A stretch of DNA of 64,000 bases from Micromonospora_J zhanjiangensis (GCF_042650605.1 NZ_JBHSBN010000005.1:256587-320586); one strand, 5' to 3'. Numbered from the stretch's first letter, positions 25,339 to 34,332 are shown. Notes: a model not told the origin generated them from the sequence alone. Numbers and translations: made by a program.

Positions 25339-25464
25339 CCGCGGCCCGGCCCTCGGTCCGGGCGTCGGTGCGGCCGCCGGTCCGGCTGCGTTTCCTGTCG
25401 CGGCAGTGGCGACAGACGCGCCCGGTTCGGCGTGCGGGCGCCACCGATGCCGGGGTGGCAGCGC

Positions 25465-26112
25465 TCACCCGTCGGGAGCGTCGCGGGCGCCGCGTAGCGC
25501 GATGGCGGTCAGGCCACCGATGAACACCAGCCCGGCGCAGAGGAGGGCGCCGACGTCGTGTGCCGGGCGGGCGGGCCAGATCCATGGTGTGGTGAGCGCG
25601 GGTCCGTGCCACTGGGTGTACAGGGCGTAGATGGCGATCATGAGGTAGGCGGTGGGGCCGCTCCAGGCGAGCGTGCCGCCGAGAAGAACGGCGCACAGCA
25701 GCCCGAGGCCGGTCAGTCCGGCGAGGTTGCGCAGCACGTCCAGCGTGCCGCCGGCGAGGTGGCCGCCGATTCCCGCGATGGTCAGCGCGCCGGCCGCGCC
25801 GGCGGTCAGGGCCAGTGCGGTGCCCAGTCGCAGCAGTGGCAGCCATCGGCCGGTGGCACGTTCCGGCTCGCCGAACGGACTGGCGCTGGCGACGGCGATG
25901 GCGGCGGCACATCCGGCTTCGAGGATCAGCGGGAGTTGGCGCGCACCGTATGCGTCCCATTGCCGATGCAGGGCGATCCGTAGCACGGCGGCGCAGACCG
26001 CGATCGCGGCCAGGGCCACCGGAAAGCGGCGGCTGGTCAGATGCAGCCGGGCCAGGCGGAGGCCGGCCCGTCCGGGTCCCGTCGGCGGCCGGCCGGCCGC
26101 GGCGGGCGTCAT
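25465..26112 (-). CDS. membrane protein, last gene of the sigma/ABC operon
   Basis: A 215-residue integral membrane protein with about six predicted spans and a cytoplasmic, Arg/Pro-rich N-terminus. It begins four bases before the stop of the 489-residue permease-like gene, so it is translationally coupled. By position it should be a small ABC-2-like membrane subunit or an accessory of the exporter whose ATPase is encoded two genes upstream. I see no ATPase or enzymatic motif. Family not recognised. Confidence 0.65.
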   Translation of the reverse strand: MTPAAAGRPPTGPGRAGLRLARLHLTSRRFPVALAAIAVCAAVLRIALHRQWDAYGARQLPLILEAGCAAAIAVASASPFGEPERATGRWLPLLRLGTALALTAGAAGALTIAGIGGHLAGGTLDVLRNLAGLTGLGLLCAVLLGGTLAWSGPTAYLMIAIYALYTQWHGPALTTPWIWPARPAHDVGALLCAGLVFIGGLTAIALRGARDAPDG

Positions 26113-27578
26113 GGCAGCTCCGCGAGGGCGATCCGACCGGCCCGCAGGGCGGCCACGTGCTGCGTGAGCCAGGCGCGTCGGGCAGCGGGCGGCAGGGCGC
26201 CGAACCGGTGCGCGGCGGCGGCAGTCGGGCTACCGGGAGGGAGGGTGGCGGTCCTGAGGATGGCCTCGGCGACCGCCTGCTGCGCCTCTGTCGTCGTGCG
26301 CCGGTCGCCGCCGATGACCTCGCTCAGGATGTCGCGCGCGGTGCTCGTCCGCAGTTGGACGGCCAGTTCGTCGGTGCTCAGCGAACGCCCCAGTTGGACG
26401 GGGAGGAGTATGCGCAGCGTCGGTGGGGCGCCGCTCGCGGCCGGGTCGGCTCTGCTGATACCGACCTCGTTGCCCGCTCCCTGCCGGTAAGTGGCGGGGG
26501 CCTGCTCGATGCGGACCGGTGCGCCGGGCAGGCCGGCCAGCTCGCCCAGGACCGGGTTGAGCGCGGCCGTCACGGTGGGCAGGTGGACGGCGTAGGCGGG
26601 GTGCAGGCAGACCGGGATCGGCGCGTCGCCGCACACCGGCCGATAGCGGACGGGACGGTCGTCGGCCGGGTTGTGCAGGGCGGGAACAGCGATCATGCCG
26701 TGCGGGTCGAGCTGTCCGGTGCCGGCCAGCGCGGTCGCGGTGCCGACGGCCAGCAGACCGGCCGCAGCCAGGGCGGCGGCGCCGCCGCGCAGCCATCGGC
26801 CGCCGGAGCCGGCGGGCAGACCCAGCACCCCGAGCAGCGCCGCGGTGAGTCCGGTGAGGAACATCAGTTGGACGACCGGCAGGTCGGGCAGGTAGCGGTA
26901 GAACGTGGCGACGCCCTGGTCCGGGCCGGTCTCCCAGGGGCCGGCGACCAGCGGGGACACCTGCCAGGGCGAATGGTCGCCGTGGATGAACTGCGCGGTG
27001 AGTTCGAGCGCGAGGAACGCGCCGACCGCGACCAGCGGCGCGGTGAATCGGCTGGGGCGCAGCGCCCCGGCGGCGAAGCCGAGCGCGGAGAACGCGGGCA
27101 GGCTCGCGGCACCGACCGCGGCCGGCCACCACAGCGGGCCGCCCCAGGCGCCCTGCCGGGCGGTGCTTACGTACAGGACAGCCACACAGCCCAGGTATGC
27201 GACCAGCGCCCAGCAGGTGGTGGCGGCCCAACTGGCGAGCTGGCGGACCCATCGCGGCCGGGCGGCGCCGGACAGCAGATCGGTCATGCCGTGGCGGGCC
27301 TCCCGCGAACCCAGCCAGGCGGCGGCGCCGACCACGATGGGCACGAAGGCCGCCGGGGCGCTGGTCTGCATGGTCATCGCGCGGACGTTCCACAGTGGTG
27401 GGTACGCCATGGCCGGCCGATACGTGATCAGCCAGAAGAGCGCGGCGACGATCGGCAGCATCCACCGTGTCACGTTGCGGCGCAGTTCCAGCCGGAGCAG
27501 CCGGCCGCCCGCCGCCAGCGGCAACCGGACAGCCCGGGCCGGCCCGATGCGCGCCGGCCTGACCGACGTGGTGCTCAC
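26109..27578 (-). CDS. large ABC-2-like membrane subunit with C-terminal soluble domain
   Basis: A 489-residue protein. Residues 1 to about 285 contain roughly six to seven membrane spans (for example RNVTRWMLPIVAALFWLI and FVPIVVGAAAWLGSREARHG), consistent with an ABC-2 permease acting with the ATPase encoded just upstream. The last 200 residues are hydrophilic, possibly extracytoplasmic, with two cysteines in YRPVCGDAPIPVCLHPAYA, a CX8C pair that may form a disulfide. It overlaps the neighbouring genes by four bases on both sides. Substrate unknown. An exporter of a lipid or peptide, or a surface-assembly machine, is possible. Confidence 0.7.
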   Translation of the reverse strand: MSTTSVRPARIGPARAVRLPLAAGGRLLRLELRRNVTRWMLPIVAALFWLITYRPAMAYPPLWNVRAMTMQTSAPAAFVPIVVGAAAWLGSREARHGMTDLLSGAARPRWVRQLASWAATTCWALVAYLGCVAVLYVSTARQGAWGGPLWWPAAVGAASLPAFSALGFAAGALRPSRFTAPLVAVGAFLALELTAQFIHGDHSPWQVSPLVAGPWETGPDQGVATFYRYLPDLPVVQLMFLTGLTAALLGVLGLPAGSGGRWLRGGAAALAAAGLLAVGTATALAGTGQLDPHGMIAVPALHNPADDRPVRYRPVCGDAPIPVCLHPAYAVHLPTVTAALNPVLGELAGLPGAPVRIEQAPATYRQGAGNEVGISRADPAASGAPPTLRILLPVQLGRSLSTDELAVQLRTSTARDILSEVIGGDRRTTTEAQQAVAEAILRTATLPPGSPTAAAAHRFGALPPAARRAWLTQHVAALRAGRIALAELP

Positions 27579-28321
27579 GAGTTCGCCGCCGCGAGTACGG
27601 CGCTGTAGCCGCGCTCCAGCGGGGCGTCTCCAACCGCCGTGGTGCCGATGCCGCGGGCGGCCAGCTCGTCCGGCGTACCGTGGAAAACGATCTTCCCCTG
27701 GTCCATCAGGGCGACCCGGGCGCAGGCGGCCCCGACGTCCTCGACCAGATGGGTGCTGACGATCACGGTGGCCCGCCGCCCGAGGTCGCGCAGCAGGCTG
27801 CGGAACGCGACCCGCTGTGCGGGGTCGAGCCCGGCGGTCGGCTCGTCCAGCAGCAGTAACTCGGGCTCGTTGACGATCGCCTGCGCGATCCCCACCCGGC
27901 GCAGCATCCCACCGGAGAGGGTACGCAGCTTCGCCTTCGCCTGGTCGCCCAGGCCGACGCGTTCGACGGCGGCGGCGACCGCGCGGTGCACCTGTGCCGG
28001 CGGCAGCTCCTTCAGCAGCGCGAAGTACTCGACGAACTCCACCACCGTGAACCCCGGGTAGAAGCCCAGATTCTGTGGTACGTAGCCGAGCCTGCGCCGG
28101 ACCTGCCGGCGCTGCCGGTAGGCGCCGGGGTCCCGCCCGAGCAGCCGTATCCGGCCCGAGGACGGTGGGATCACCGTCGCCAGCATCCGCAGCAGGGAGG
28201 TCTTGCCCGCACCGTTCGGGCCGAGCAGCCCGAGTACGCCCGGACCGGCGTCCAGGGTCACCCCGGCCACGGCCGTGGTCCGGCCGAACCGGCGGGTCAG
28301 ATCGGTGGTCGCGATGTTCAT
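27575..28321 (-). CDS. ABC transporter ATP-binding protein
   Basis: A 248-residue ATPase of the CcmA/BcrA type, which normally drives ABC-2 exporters. Walker A is GPNGAGKTS, the Q-loop YVPQNLGFYPGFTV, the signature LSGGMLRRVGIAQAI, Walker B ELLLLDEPTAGLDP and the H-loop IVSTHLVEDV. I start at ATG 28321, which overlaps the upstream membrane-protein gene by four bases; the frame runs further but only across that gene. It pairs with the two membrane proteins downstream. Because the first gene of the operon is a sigma factor, expression is probably self-controlled. Confidence 0.9.
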   Translation of the reverse strand: MNIATTDLTRRFGRTTAVAGVTLDAGPGVLGLLGPNGAGKTSLLRMLATVIPPSSGRIRLLGRDPGAYRQRRQVRRRLGYVPQNLGFYPGFTVVEFVEYFALLKELPPAQVHRAVAAAVERVGLGDQAKAKLRTLSGGMLRRVGIAQAIVNEPELLLLDEPTAGLDPAQRVAFRSLLRDLGRRATVIVSTHLVEDVGAACARVALMDQGKIVFHGTPDELAARGIGTTAVGDAPLERGYSAVLAAANS

Positions 28322-29055
28322 GAGGTTCCTTTCGGAATCCGGGTCGTGTAGAGCACGACTGCCGCGCAGCAGCCGGCGAACGTCAGATAGGGAAGCCACA
28401 GCACCGTGGTCGTCACCGCCGCGCCGAGTCGCCCGGTGGCCGCCTGAGCGGCCAAAATCATGATCACCCAACCGGTCACACCGGCCGCCACGCCGACGTT
28501 CGCCGATCGGGCGACCGTCGCCGTGGCCAGCGCCAGCGCGCACACCGCGGTCATCGGGAGCAGCCAACCGAGCGTGACCGCCGTGGCGGCGCCCGACGCG
28601 GCCGAGCCGGCCAGTCCGAACGCCGCGTTCAGGCCGAACACCGCCAGCGCCCGGACCAGCAGCACCATCCGGTCACTGACCGCCACACTGCAGGACAATT
28701 CCCAGGCCGGGTCGATCCCGGGCCCGTAGGCGTACCCGATGCCGGCCGCTGCCACCGCCGGGGCGAGCAGCGCGAGATACGGCGTCCCGGTCTCCAGCGT
28801 GGCCAGCATCCCGGCCAGCAGGACCACCCCGGTGGCGACGACCCACCCGAGCAGCAACGACGGCGTGGTCACCAACGCCCGGGCCAGCCCCGGTGAACGG
28901 AGCAGCCGACCGGCCAGCCGCTCGACGAGGCCCGGACGGCGGCGCCACACCTCGGCGGCCACCCCGACCCAGACCCGGTCCAGGTCGACGTCGCACGGCG
29001 CCGCGTCCCAGCGGCCCGGAACATGATCGGCACCCGCCTCATGGCCGCTGGTCAT
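28318..29055 (-). CDS. membrane protein coupled to the sigma factor, possible anti-sigma or ABC subunit
   Basis: A 245-residue protein with an N-terminal soluble part of about 65 residues (DVDLDRVWVGVAAEVWRRRP) and about five or six spans behind it. The position directly after an ECF sigma factor, with a 4-base overlap, suggests an anti-sigma factor. The soluble head is short and lacks the His-x3-Cys-x2-Cys zinc motif of the common ZAS type. Alternatively it is another exporter subunit. The two ideas cannot be separated from sequence alone. Confidence 0.6.
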   Translation of the reverse strand: MTSGHEAGADHVPGRWDAAPCDVDLDRVWVGVAAEVWRRRPGLVERLAGRLLRSPGLARALVTTPSLLLGWVVATGVVLLAGMLATLETGTPYLALLAPAVAAAGIGYAYGPGIDPAWELSCSVAVSDRMVLLVRALAVFGLNAAFGLAGSAASGAATAVTLGWLLPMTAVCALALATATVARSANVGVAAGVTGWVIMILAAQAATGRLGAAVTTTVLWLPYLTFAGCCAAVVLYTTRIPKGTS

Positions 29056-29606
29056 CGCTCACCTTCCCCGCCCATCGGATCCTGCCCCCGCAGCGCCACG
29101 CGCATCAGCCGCCGGACCTGGTACGCGCGGCTCTTCACCGTTCCCTCCGGAACGCCCATCAGCTCAGCCACCTCGGCCACCGGCCGGTCCTCGAGGTACA
29201 TCAGCCGCCACGTCTCCCGCTGCGGGCTGCCCTCCGGGCCGAGCGCCTCGGCGGCGTCGGCGAGTTGCGCCCGGGACACCGCCGCCTCCGTCGGGTCCAC
29301 CGGCCGCCCCTCGCCGGCCGCCACCAGCGCGGTCAGCAGCACCTCCGGTTGCCCCCGGCGGCGCAACCACAGCGCCGCCTGCCGCCGGGCGATGCCCCAC
29401 AGCCAGCCACCGGCACCCCCCGACCGGTAGCCCCGGGCCCCCCGCCACACCGCCAGGAACGTCTCCTGGAGCACGTCCTCCACGTCCGGGGCGGGCAGGA
29501 CCGTACGCAGCCGGGCCGCCAACCAGGGCGCATGTCGCGAGAACAGTTCCCGCAACGCCCCGTGATCACCATGCGCCACGGCTCGGACCAAGTCGTCGTC
29601 GTCCAT
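29052..29606 (-). CDS. ECF-type RNA polymerase sigma factor
   Basis: A 184-residue sigma-70 family factor. Region 2 includes LRELFSRHAPWLAARLR and DVEDVLQETFLAVWRGA (the DxxQExF core-binding helix); region 4 ends with RPVAEVAELMGVPEGTVKSR, the -35-recognising helix-turn-helix. No C-terminal SnoaL extension is seen. It is the first gene of a five-gene unit in which every junction is a 4-base overlap, so it probably activates its own operon encoding the membrane protein and the ABC system. An ATG with weak upstream purines was used. The promoter must lie in the 147 bases shared with wrbA. Confidence 0.9.
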   Translation of the reverse strand: MDDDDLVRAVAHGDHGALRELFSRHAPWLAARLRTVLPAPDVEDVLQETFLAVWRGARGYRSGGAGGWLWGIARRQAALWLRRRGQPEVLLTALVAAGEGRPVDPTEAAVSRAQLADAAEALGPEGSPQRETWRLMYLEDRPVAEVAELMGVPEGTVKSRAYQVRRLMRVALRGQDPMGGEGER

Positions 29607-29753
29607 CGCCTTCTCTGTTGCGATTGGGCACCTGCCGGTTCACGGTGACGCCGAGATTCTTCCCGATCGTGCCCGGACCGCGGGCCTGGCGAGTTTGCCC
29701 GGCCGGTCGCCGGGTAGTCGGCCGCTCCGGAGTGCCCGAAAAGGAGGCAGCTG

Positions 29754-30374
29754 ATGAGCGGTCGGACGACGGCGGCGGTCATCTACTACAGCGCGACCGG
29801 CGTGACCTACCAGATGGCCCGGGCCGCGGCCGAGGCCGCGGAGAGGGCCGGTGCGGAGGTCAGGCTCCGCAAGGTCCACGAGCTGGCGCCGGAGGAGGCG
29901 ATCAACTCCAACGCCGGTTGGCAGGCACACCGGCTGGAGACCCAGGACGTGCCGGAGGCGACCCTGGACGACCTGGAGTGGGCCGAGGTGGTGATCTTCG
30001 GCACGCCCACCCGGTACGGGGTGATGGCAGCCCAGCTCAAGCAGTTCATCGACGCCAGCGGTCCGCTCTGGGCCCGGGGCGCGCTGGTGAACAAGGTGTT
30101 CGCCGGGTTCTGCTCGACGGCGACCGCGCACGGCGGGCAGGAGGCGACCCTGTTGTCGATGTTCAACGTCTTCTACCACTGGGGCGGGATCGTGGTGACC
30201 CCCGCCTACACCGAGCCGAGCCAGTTCGTCTCGGGCAACCCGTACGGTGGCTCGCACACCAGCAACAACGGTGAGCTGCCGCCGGACGAGAACGCGCTGG
30301 CCGCGACCGCGTTGACCGCCCGGCGCGCGGTGCAGATCGGCGGCGCGTTGCGGGCCGGGTTGCCGAACGGCTGA
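29754..30374 (+). CDS. wrbA: WrbA-type NAD(P)H:quinone oxidoreductase
   Basis: A 206-residue flavodoxin-fold FMN enzyme that reduces quinones by two electrons and protects against quinone stress. The FMN phosphate loop is YYSATGVTYQMA; the WrbA-type blocks FGTPTRYGVMAAQLKQFID, STATAHGGQEATLLS, FYHWGGIVVTPAY and NPYGGSHTSNNG are all present. An AAGGAGG site precedes the ATG. It is single and diverges from the sigma/ABC operon. A strong hairpin follows the stop. Confidence 0.93.
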   Translation: MSGRTTAAVIYYSATGVTYQMARAAAEAAERAGAEVRLRKVHELAPEEAINSNAGWQAHRLETQDVPEATLDDLEWAEVVIFGTPTRYGVMAAQLKQFIDASGPLWARGALVNKVFAGFCSTATAHGGQEATLLSMFNVFYHWGGIVVTPAYTEPSQFVSGNPYGGSHTSNNGELPPDENALAATALTARRAVQIGGALRAGLPNG

Positions 30375-30375
30375 C

Positions 30376-30419
30376 CGGCGGTCCGGACAGGGGCTCTCAA
30401 ACCTGCCCGGACCGCCGGC
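30376..30419. terminator. bidirectional terminator between wrbA and trpEG
   Basis: A perfect 12-bp stem, CCGGCGGTCCGG at 30376-30387 and CCGGACCGCCGG at 30408-30419, with an inner CAGG/CCTG extension. It begins one base after the wrbA stop and lies downstream of the convergent trpEG gene, so it can serve both. Confidence 0.8.
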
Positions 30420-30519
30420 ACACCGGTGCTACCCCGGCAGCGCCGAGGTATGCACCGGCCCGACCGAATTCAGCGGGCCGGACACAGCCGGGGCGCAGGA
30501 CGCCGGGGGCGGCCGGGGC

Positions 30520-32502
30520 TCAGGGCGCCGACGTCGCCAGGGTGGGCAGCAGCCGGGGCAGCAGGTCGGCCAGCACCGTGAACCCGTCGGCGCTGAGGAC
30601 GGATTCCGGGTGGAACTGCAACCCGACGAAGCCCCGGCCGCGTACCGCGTGCACCGCGCCCCGGTCGGCGTCCCGGGCCACCTCGACCGGCCCGTACCGG
30701 GTCGGCAGCCGGTCAGCGTCGGTGACGGCCGTGTAGCTGGAGTAGAAGCCCACCCGCCGGTGGGCGCCGAACAGGTCGATCTCCCGCCGCACCCCCTGGT
30801 ACGGCGCGTCGCGGCGGTGCAACCGCAGCCCGAGCAGCCCGCACAGCAGCTGGTGGCCGAGGCAGACCGCCAGCGTGGGCCGACCCGCGGTCAACAGGTC
30901 GACAAGGGTCCGGCGCAGCGCCGCCATCTTGGCGTCCGAGCTGTCGGTCGGGTCGCCCGGCCCGGGGCCGACCACCACCAGGTCGTGCTCCGCGCGCACC
31001 GGCGCCAGGGCGGTCCACGGTGTCAGTTCCACCGCCAGGCCGAGCGCCCGCAACTGGTGGGCGAGCATCCCGGTGAAGGTGTCCTCGCCGTCCACCACCA
31101 ACGCGCGGCGGCCGGTGAGTTCGGGCAGCGCGGCGGTGCCCGGGGTCCGCTGGTCGAGCCAGAACCGGGCCAGCCGGTCGTTGCGGGCGGCCAGCGCGGC
31201 CCGTACCGCCGGTAGTTCGGCGAGCCGCCGGGTCGGCGCCGCGTCGCCCGGGCCGGTCCGGGTAGCTCCCGTGGGCCTGTCCGGCCCGGTGGGGGCACCG
31301 TCCGGCCCGGTGGCCGGTACGCCCGCCGTCGCCGCCGGCACGGCTACGCCGAACGCGGCCAGCACCCCGGCCGCCTTGGCATACGTCTCGGCCACCTCGC
31401 CGGCCGGCGTGGAGTGCCGGACCAGGGTGGCGCCGACCGGCACCCGGACCCGGCCGGTGGGGGAGATCTCGGCGGTGCGGATCAGGATCGGCGCGTCGAG
31501 GGTCTGTCGGCCCCGGTCGTCGTGGCCGAGCAGGGCCAGCACCCCGGCGTAGTACCGCCGGCCACGCCGCTCCCGCCGGGCGATCACCCGGCAGGCGTTC
31601 TCCATCGGGCTGCCGGTCACCGTCGGGGCGAACATGGTCTCCCGCAGCACCTCACGGACGTCCCGGGTGCTCTGGCCGGCCAGCAGGTACTCGGTGTGGG
31701 TCAGCCGGGACATCTCCTTCAGGTACGGTCCGATCACCTGCCCGCCGTACTCGGCGACGGTGGCCATCATCTTCAGCTCCTCGTCGAGCACCATGTACAG
31801 CTCGTCGATCTCCTTCGGGTCGGCCAGGAACCGCAGCAGCGCCTCCGGGTCGGCCGGTCCGTCCGGGTGCCGGTGGGTGCCGCTGATCGGGTTCATCATC
31901 ACCAGCCCGTCCTCGACGCTGACGTGCCGCTCCGGGCTGGCACCGACCAGGGTCCGGGTGCCGGTGTGCACCAGGAAGGTCCAGTAGGCGCCCCGCTCGC
32001 CGACCAGCAACCGGCGCAGCGCGGCCAGGGCGGTGGCCAGCGGCGCACCGGTCAGGGTCGCGGTGAAGGTGCGGTGCAGGACGAAGTTCGCCCCCTCGCC
32101 GTGACCGATCTCGTCGGCCAGTACCGCCGCCACGGCAGCGGCGTAGTCCGGGTCGGCGATGTCGAACCGGCCGTCGTGGACGGCCACCGGCCGGTCCGGC
32201 AGGGCGGCGAGTGCCTCGGTCAGCGGAATCCGCCGGTGATCGGCGACGGTCAGGTACTCCAGTGGGGCGCCGTCGTCGACGCAGGCGAAGCCGCGTTCGG
32301 CGACCTGCCGGTAGGGCACCACGGCGAGGGTGCGTGGTCCGGCGGGGCCGGCCGGCAGCGGCAGGTCGGCCAGCCGGTCGGCGGTGTGCGCCGAACCGGT
32401 GATCATCTCCAGCTCGTCGCCCTCGGATCGGCGGAGCAGGGCGAACGGCCCCGGGTCGATGCCGGCGTCGACGGCGGCGAGCAGGTCCTCAAGTGGGTTC
32501 AT
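30520..32502 (-). CDS. trpE: fused anthranilate synthase TrpEG (PhzE-type architecture)
   Basis: A 660-residue fusion making anthranilate (or 2-amino-2-desoxyisochorismate) from chorismate and glutamine. The N-terminal chorismate-binding part has MNPISGTHRHP, EIDELYMVLDEELKMMA and FAPTVTGSPMENACRVI; an Ala/Pro/Gly linker near 390-440 joins it to a class I glutamine amidotransferase with the catalytic Cys in LAVCLGHQLLCG and His in GLQFHPESVL. The domain order resembles PhzE and the fused trpEG of Streptomyces venezuelae. No phenazine genes are nearby. The Trp-rich leader and attenuator upstream argue for a tryptophan-supply role. Start ATG 32502, in agreement with the family N-terminus. Confidence 0.85.
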   Translation of the reverse strand: MNPLEDLLAAVDAGIDPGPFALLRRSEGDELEMITGSAHTADRLADLPLPAGPAGPRTLAVVPYRQVAERGFACVDDGAPLEYLTVADHRRIPLTEALAALPDRPVAVHDGRFDIADPDYAAAVAAVLADEIGHGEGANFVLHRTFTATLTGAPLATALAALRRLLVGERGAYWTFLVHTGTRTLVGASPERHVSVEDGLVMMNPISGTHRHPDGPADPEALLRFLADPKEIDELYMVLDEELKMMATVAEYGGQVIGPYLKEMSRLTHTEYLLAGQSTRDVREVLRETMFAPTVTGSPMENACRVIARRERRGRRYYAGVLALLGHDDRGRQTLDAPILIRTAEISPTGRVRVPVGATLVRHSTPAGEVAETYAKAAGVLAAFGVAVPAATAGVPATGPDGAPTGPDRPTGATRTGPGDAAPTRRLAELPAVRAALAARNDRLARFWLDQRTPGTAALPELTGRRALVVDGEDTFTGMLAHQLRALGLAVELTPWTALAPVRAEHDLVVVGPGPGDPTDSSDAKMAALRRTLVDLLTAGRPTLAVCLGHQLLCGLLGLRLHRRDAPYQGVRREIDLFGAHRRVGFYSSYTAVTDADRLPTRYGPVEVARDADRGAVHAVRGRGFVGLQFHPESVLSADGFTVLADLLPRLLPTLATSAP

Positions 32503-32562
32503 CGCGTTTCCTCGGGCTCGGGCGGGACCGTCGGCGGCCGGTCGGAGCACGGGAAAGGCGAA

Positions 32563-32584
32563 CGGCCGCCGGATCGGGCGGCCG
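32563..32584 (-). terminator. attenuator hairpin upstream of trpEG
   Basis: Perfect 8-bp stem CGGCCGCC/GGCGGCCG with a 6-base loop, read on the minus strand, 61 bases before the trpEG start and eight bases after the leader-peptide stop. The 5' arm can pair instead with GGCGGCC at 32608-32614 inside the leader, giving the alternative antiterminator expected of a trp attenuator. Confidence 0.7.
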
Positions 32585-32592
32585 CGGGGTGG

Positions 32593-32652
32593 TTATGCGC
32601 GCGAATGGGCCGCCGGGTCGGCGGGCCACCAGGAACACGGGTACGCGGGCAC
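32593..32652 (-). CDS. trpL: Trp leader peptide of the trpEG attenuator
   Basis: A 19-codon frame from GTG 32652 to TAA 32593. It contains two consecutive Trp codons (32626-32631) and reads CSWWPADPAAHSRA at its end, similar to actinobacterial Trp leaders that end in WWW-TAHPAAH. No strong ribosome-binding site is visible, and a stop codon lies four codons upstream in frame. Stalling at the Trp codons when Trp-tRNA is scarce would favour the antiterminator and let trpEG be read. Confidence 0.65.
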   Translation of the reverse strand: MPAYPCSWWPADPAAHSRA

Positions 32653-32822
32653 GCCGCAAGCTTACGGGCCGCGCCGCCGCCGCGGAAGCCACTCCGGCGG
32701 ATCGGTCGCCGGTACCGCCGGTCGCCGGTGGCATCGACATCGGCGGCATCCGTCGTCGGCGGGGCGGCACGCGGGCGCGGACTCGGGCATGACCGGATCG
32801 GCCGCCGGGTAGGTTGATCCCG

Positions 32823-34223
32823 ATGAACATTCTCGCTCTCGACCTCGGCACCTCGTCGGTGCGGGGGCTGGTCCTGGACGGCGACGCCGTACCGCGGCCC
32901 GGCGCGCTGGCCCGGCGCAAGATGACCATGTCGGTCGGCGAGGACGGCGCGGCCACCCTGGACGGCCCCGGGTACCTGGCCGCCCTCGTCGAGTGCCTCG
33001 ACGAGCTGGCCGCCGGCGGTCACCTCGACGGCGTCGGGCTGGTCGCGGCCTCCGCCCAGTGGCACTCGGTGGTCGCGTTGGGGCCCGACGGCGCGCCGCG
33101 CAGCCCGGTGCTGACCTGGCTGGACACCCGACCGGCACCCCTGCCGGGGGCGTCCGGCCCGGCCGACGAGACGGCCTTCCACCAGCGCACCGGCACCTGG
33201 TGGCACCGGTTCTACTGGAACATGCGACTGCCCTGGCTGCGCGATCGGCTCGGTGGCGGCCCCGTCCGGTACGTCGGCCTGGCCGAGTACGTCTTCGGCG
33301 CGCTGCTGCACGAGGCGCCGATGTCGGTGTCCCAGGCCTCCGCCACCGGGATGCTGGACGTGCGGACGTTGCGCTGGGACGACGAGGCGTGCGCCCTGGC
33401 CGGCGTACGGGACGGCGAGCTTCCGGTGCTGGCACCGGCCGGCTGGCGGGGCCGGCTGCGTCCGGACGTCGCCCGCCGGTGGCCGGCGCTGGCCGACGCG
33501 TCGTGGGCGCCGCCGATCGGCGACGGCGCCGCCTCCAACATCGGGTCGCAGTGCGTCGACGAGAACCGGGCCGCGGTCACGGTCGGCACGTCGGCGGCGG
33601 TCCGGCTGGTCCAGGCGTCGCCGCCCGGCGTCGCGTTGCCGCCGCTGCCCGACGAGCTGTGGCGCTACCGGATGGACCACGAGCGGATCGTCACCGGCAC
33701 CGCCTTCTCCGGCGGCGGCAACCTGTACGCCTGGGCGAGGCGGGAGCTGCGGCTGCCCGAGGGGAAGGAGCTGGAGCAGGCCCTGGCCCGGCTGCCGCAC
33801 GGTGCGACGCCGGTGCGCGCCGACCCACGACTGGGCGGCGACCGGCCGCCGGGGCTGGCCTCGGCCGGCTCGGGCCAGCTGTCCCACCTCGGGTTCAACA
33901 CCACCGCGGTGGAGATCTTCGCCAGTCTGATGGAGGCGCTCTGCCACCAGGTGGCGAGGGGTCTGGTCAAGATGGAGTCGACGGTGGGGCATCCGGTCGA
34001 GGTGGTGCTCGGCGGCGGCGCGGTCGCCGCGTCCCAGTGGTGGCGGGAGGCGTTCCTGACCGTGCTGGCCCCCCGACCGGTCAGCTACGAGTCCAATCCG
34101 GAGATCGGCGCCACCGGTGCGGCGCTGGTCGCGATCGGTCGGCTTGGCGGTGCCACCGGCCTGCAGCGGGTCGGGCCGATCGACCGGCCCGGGTCACCGA
34201 CACCGGCAGGATCCGACGGCTGA
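32823..34223 (+). CDS. FGGY-family carbohydrate kinase
   Basis: A 466-residue sugar kinase of the FGGY group (gluconokinase/xylulokinase-like), cytosolic. The N-terminal phosphate-binding motif is LALDLGTSSVRGLVLDG; later blocks are SAQWHSVVALG, TWLDTRP, IGDGAASNIGSQC, AVTVGTSAAVR and the C-terminal VVLGGGAVAASQWWREAFL with IGATGAALVA. I start at ATG 32823; a TTG nine bases upstream is less likely. The sugar is not readable from sequence; gluconate-like acids are the best guess. It is divergent from trpEG, with 320 bases between that also hold the Trp leader. Confidence 0.88.
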   Translation: MNILALDLGTSSVRGLVLDGDAVPRPGALARRKMTMSVGEDGAATLDGPGYLAALVECLDELAAGGHLDGVGLVAASAQWHSVVALGPDGAPRSPVLTWLDTRPAPLPGASGPADETAFHQRTGTWWHRFYWNMRLPWLRDRLGGGPVRYVGLAEYVFGALLHEAPMSVSQASATGMLDVRTLRWDDEACALAGVRDGELPVLAPAGWRGRLRPDVARRWPALADASWAPPIGDGAASNIGSQCVDENRAAVTVGTSAAVRLVQASPPGVALPPLPDELWRYRMDHERIVTGTAFSGGGNLYAWARRELRLPEGKELEQALARLPHGATPVRADPRLGGDRPPGLASAGSGQLSHLGFNTTAVEIFASLMEALCHQVARGLVKMESTVGHPVEVVLGGGAVAASQWWREAFLTVLAPRPVSYESNPEIGATGAALVAIGRLGGATGLQRVGPIDRPGSPTPAGSDG

Positions 34224-34332
34224 CAGTATCCTCCTGGGGCGCGGGACGGATCGACCGATTGACAGCAGCACCGTGCCTGGTTGGATGGGACTTCCGTCCT
34301 CGGCCTGACGTGGATCGAGGGATGAAGGAGGC

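Noticed and set aside
30520..32502. Phenazine or antibiotic gene cluster suggested by the PhzE-like enzyme
   Set aside because: No other phz, PKS or NRPS genes are in the window, and the Trp leader favours amino-acid supply.
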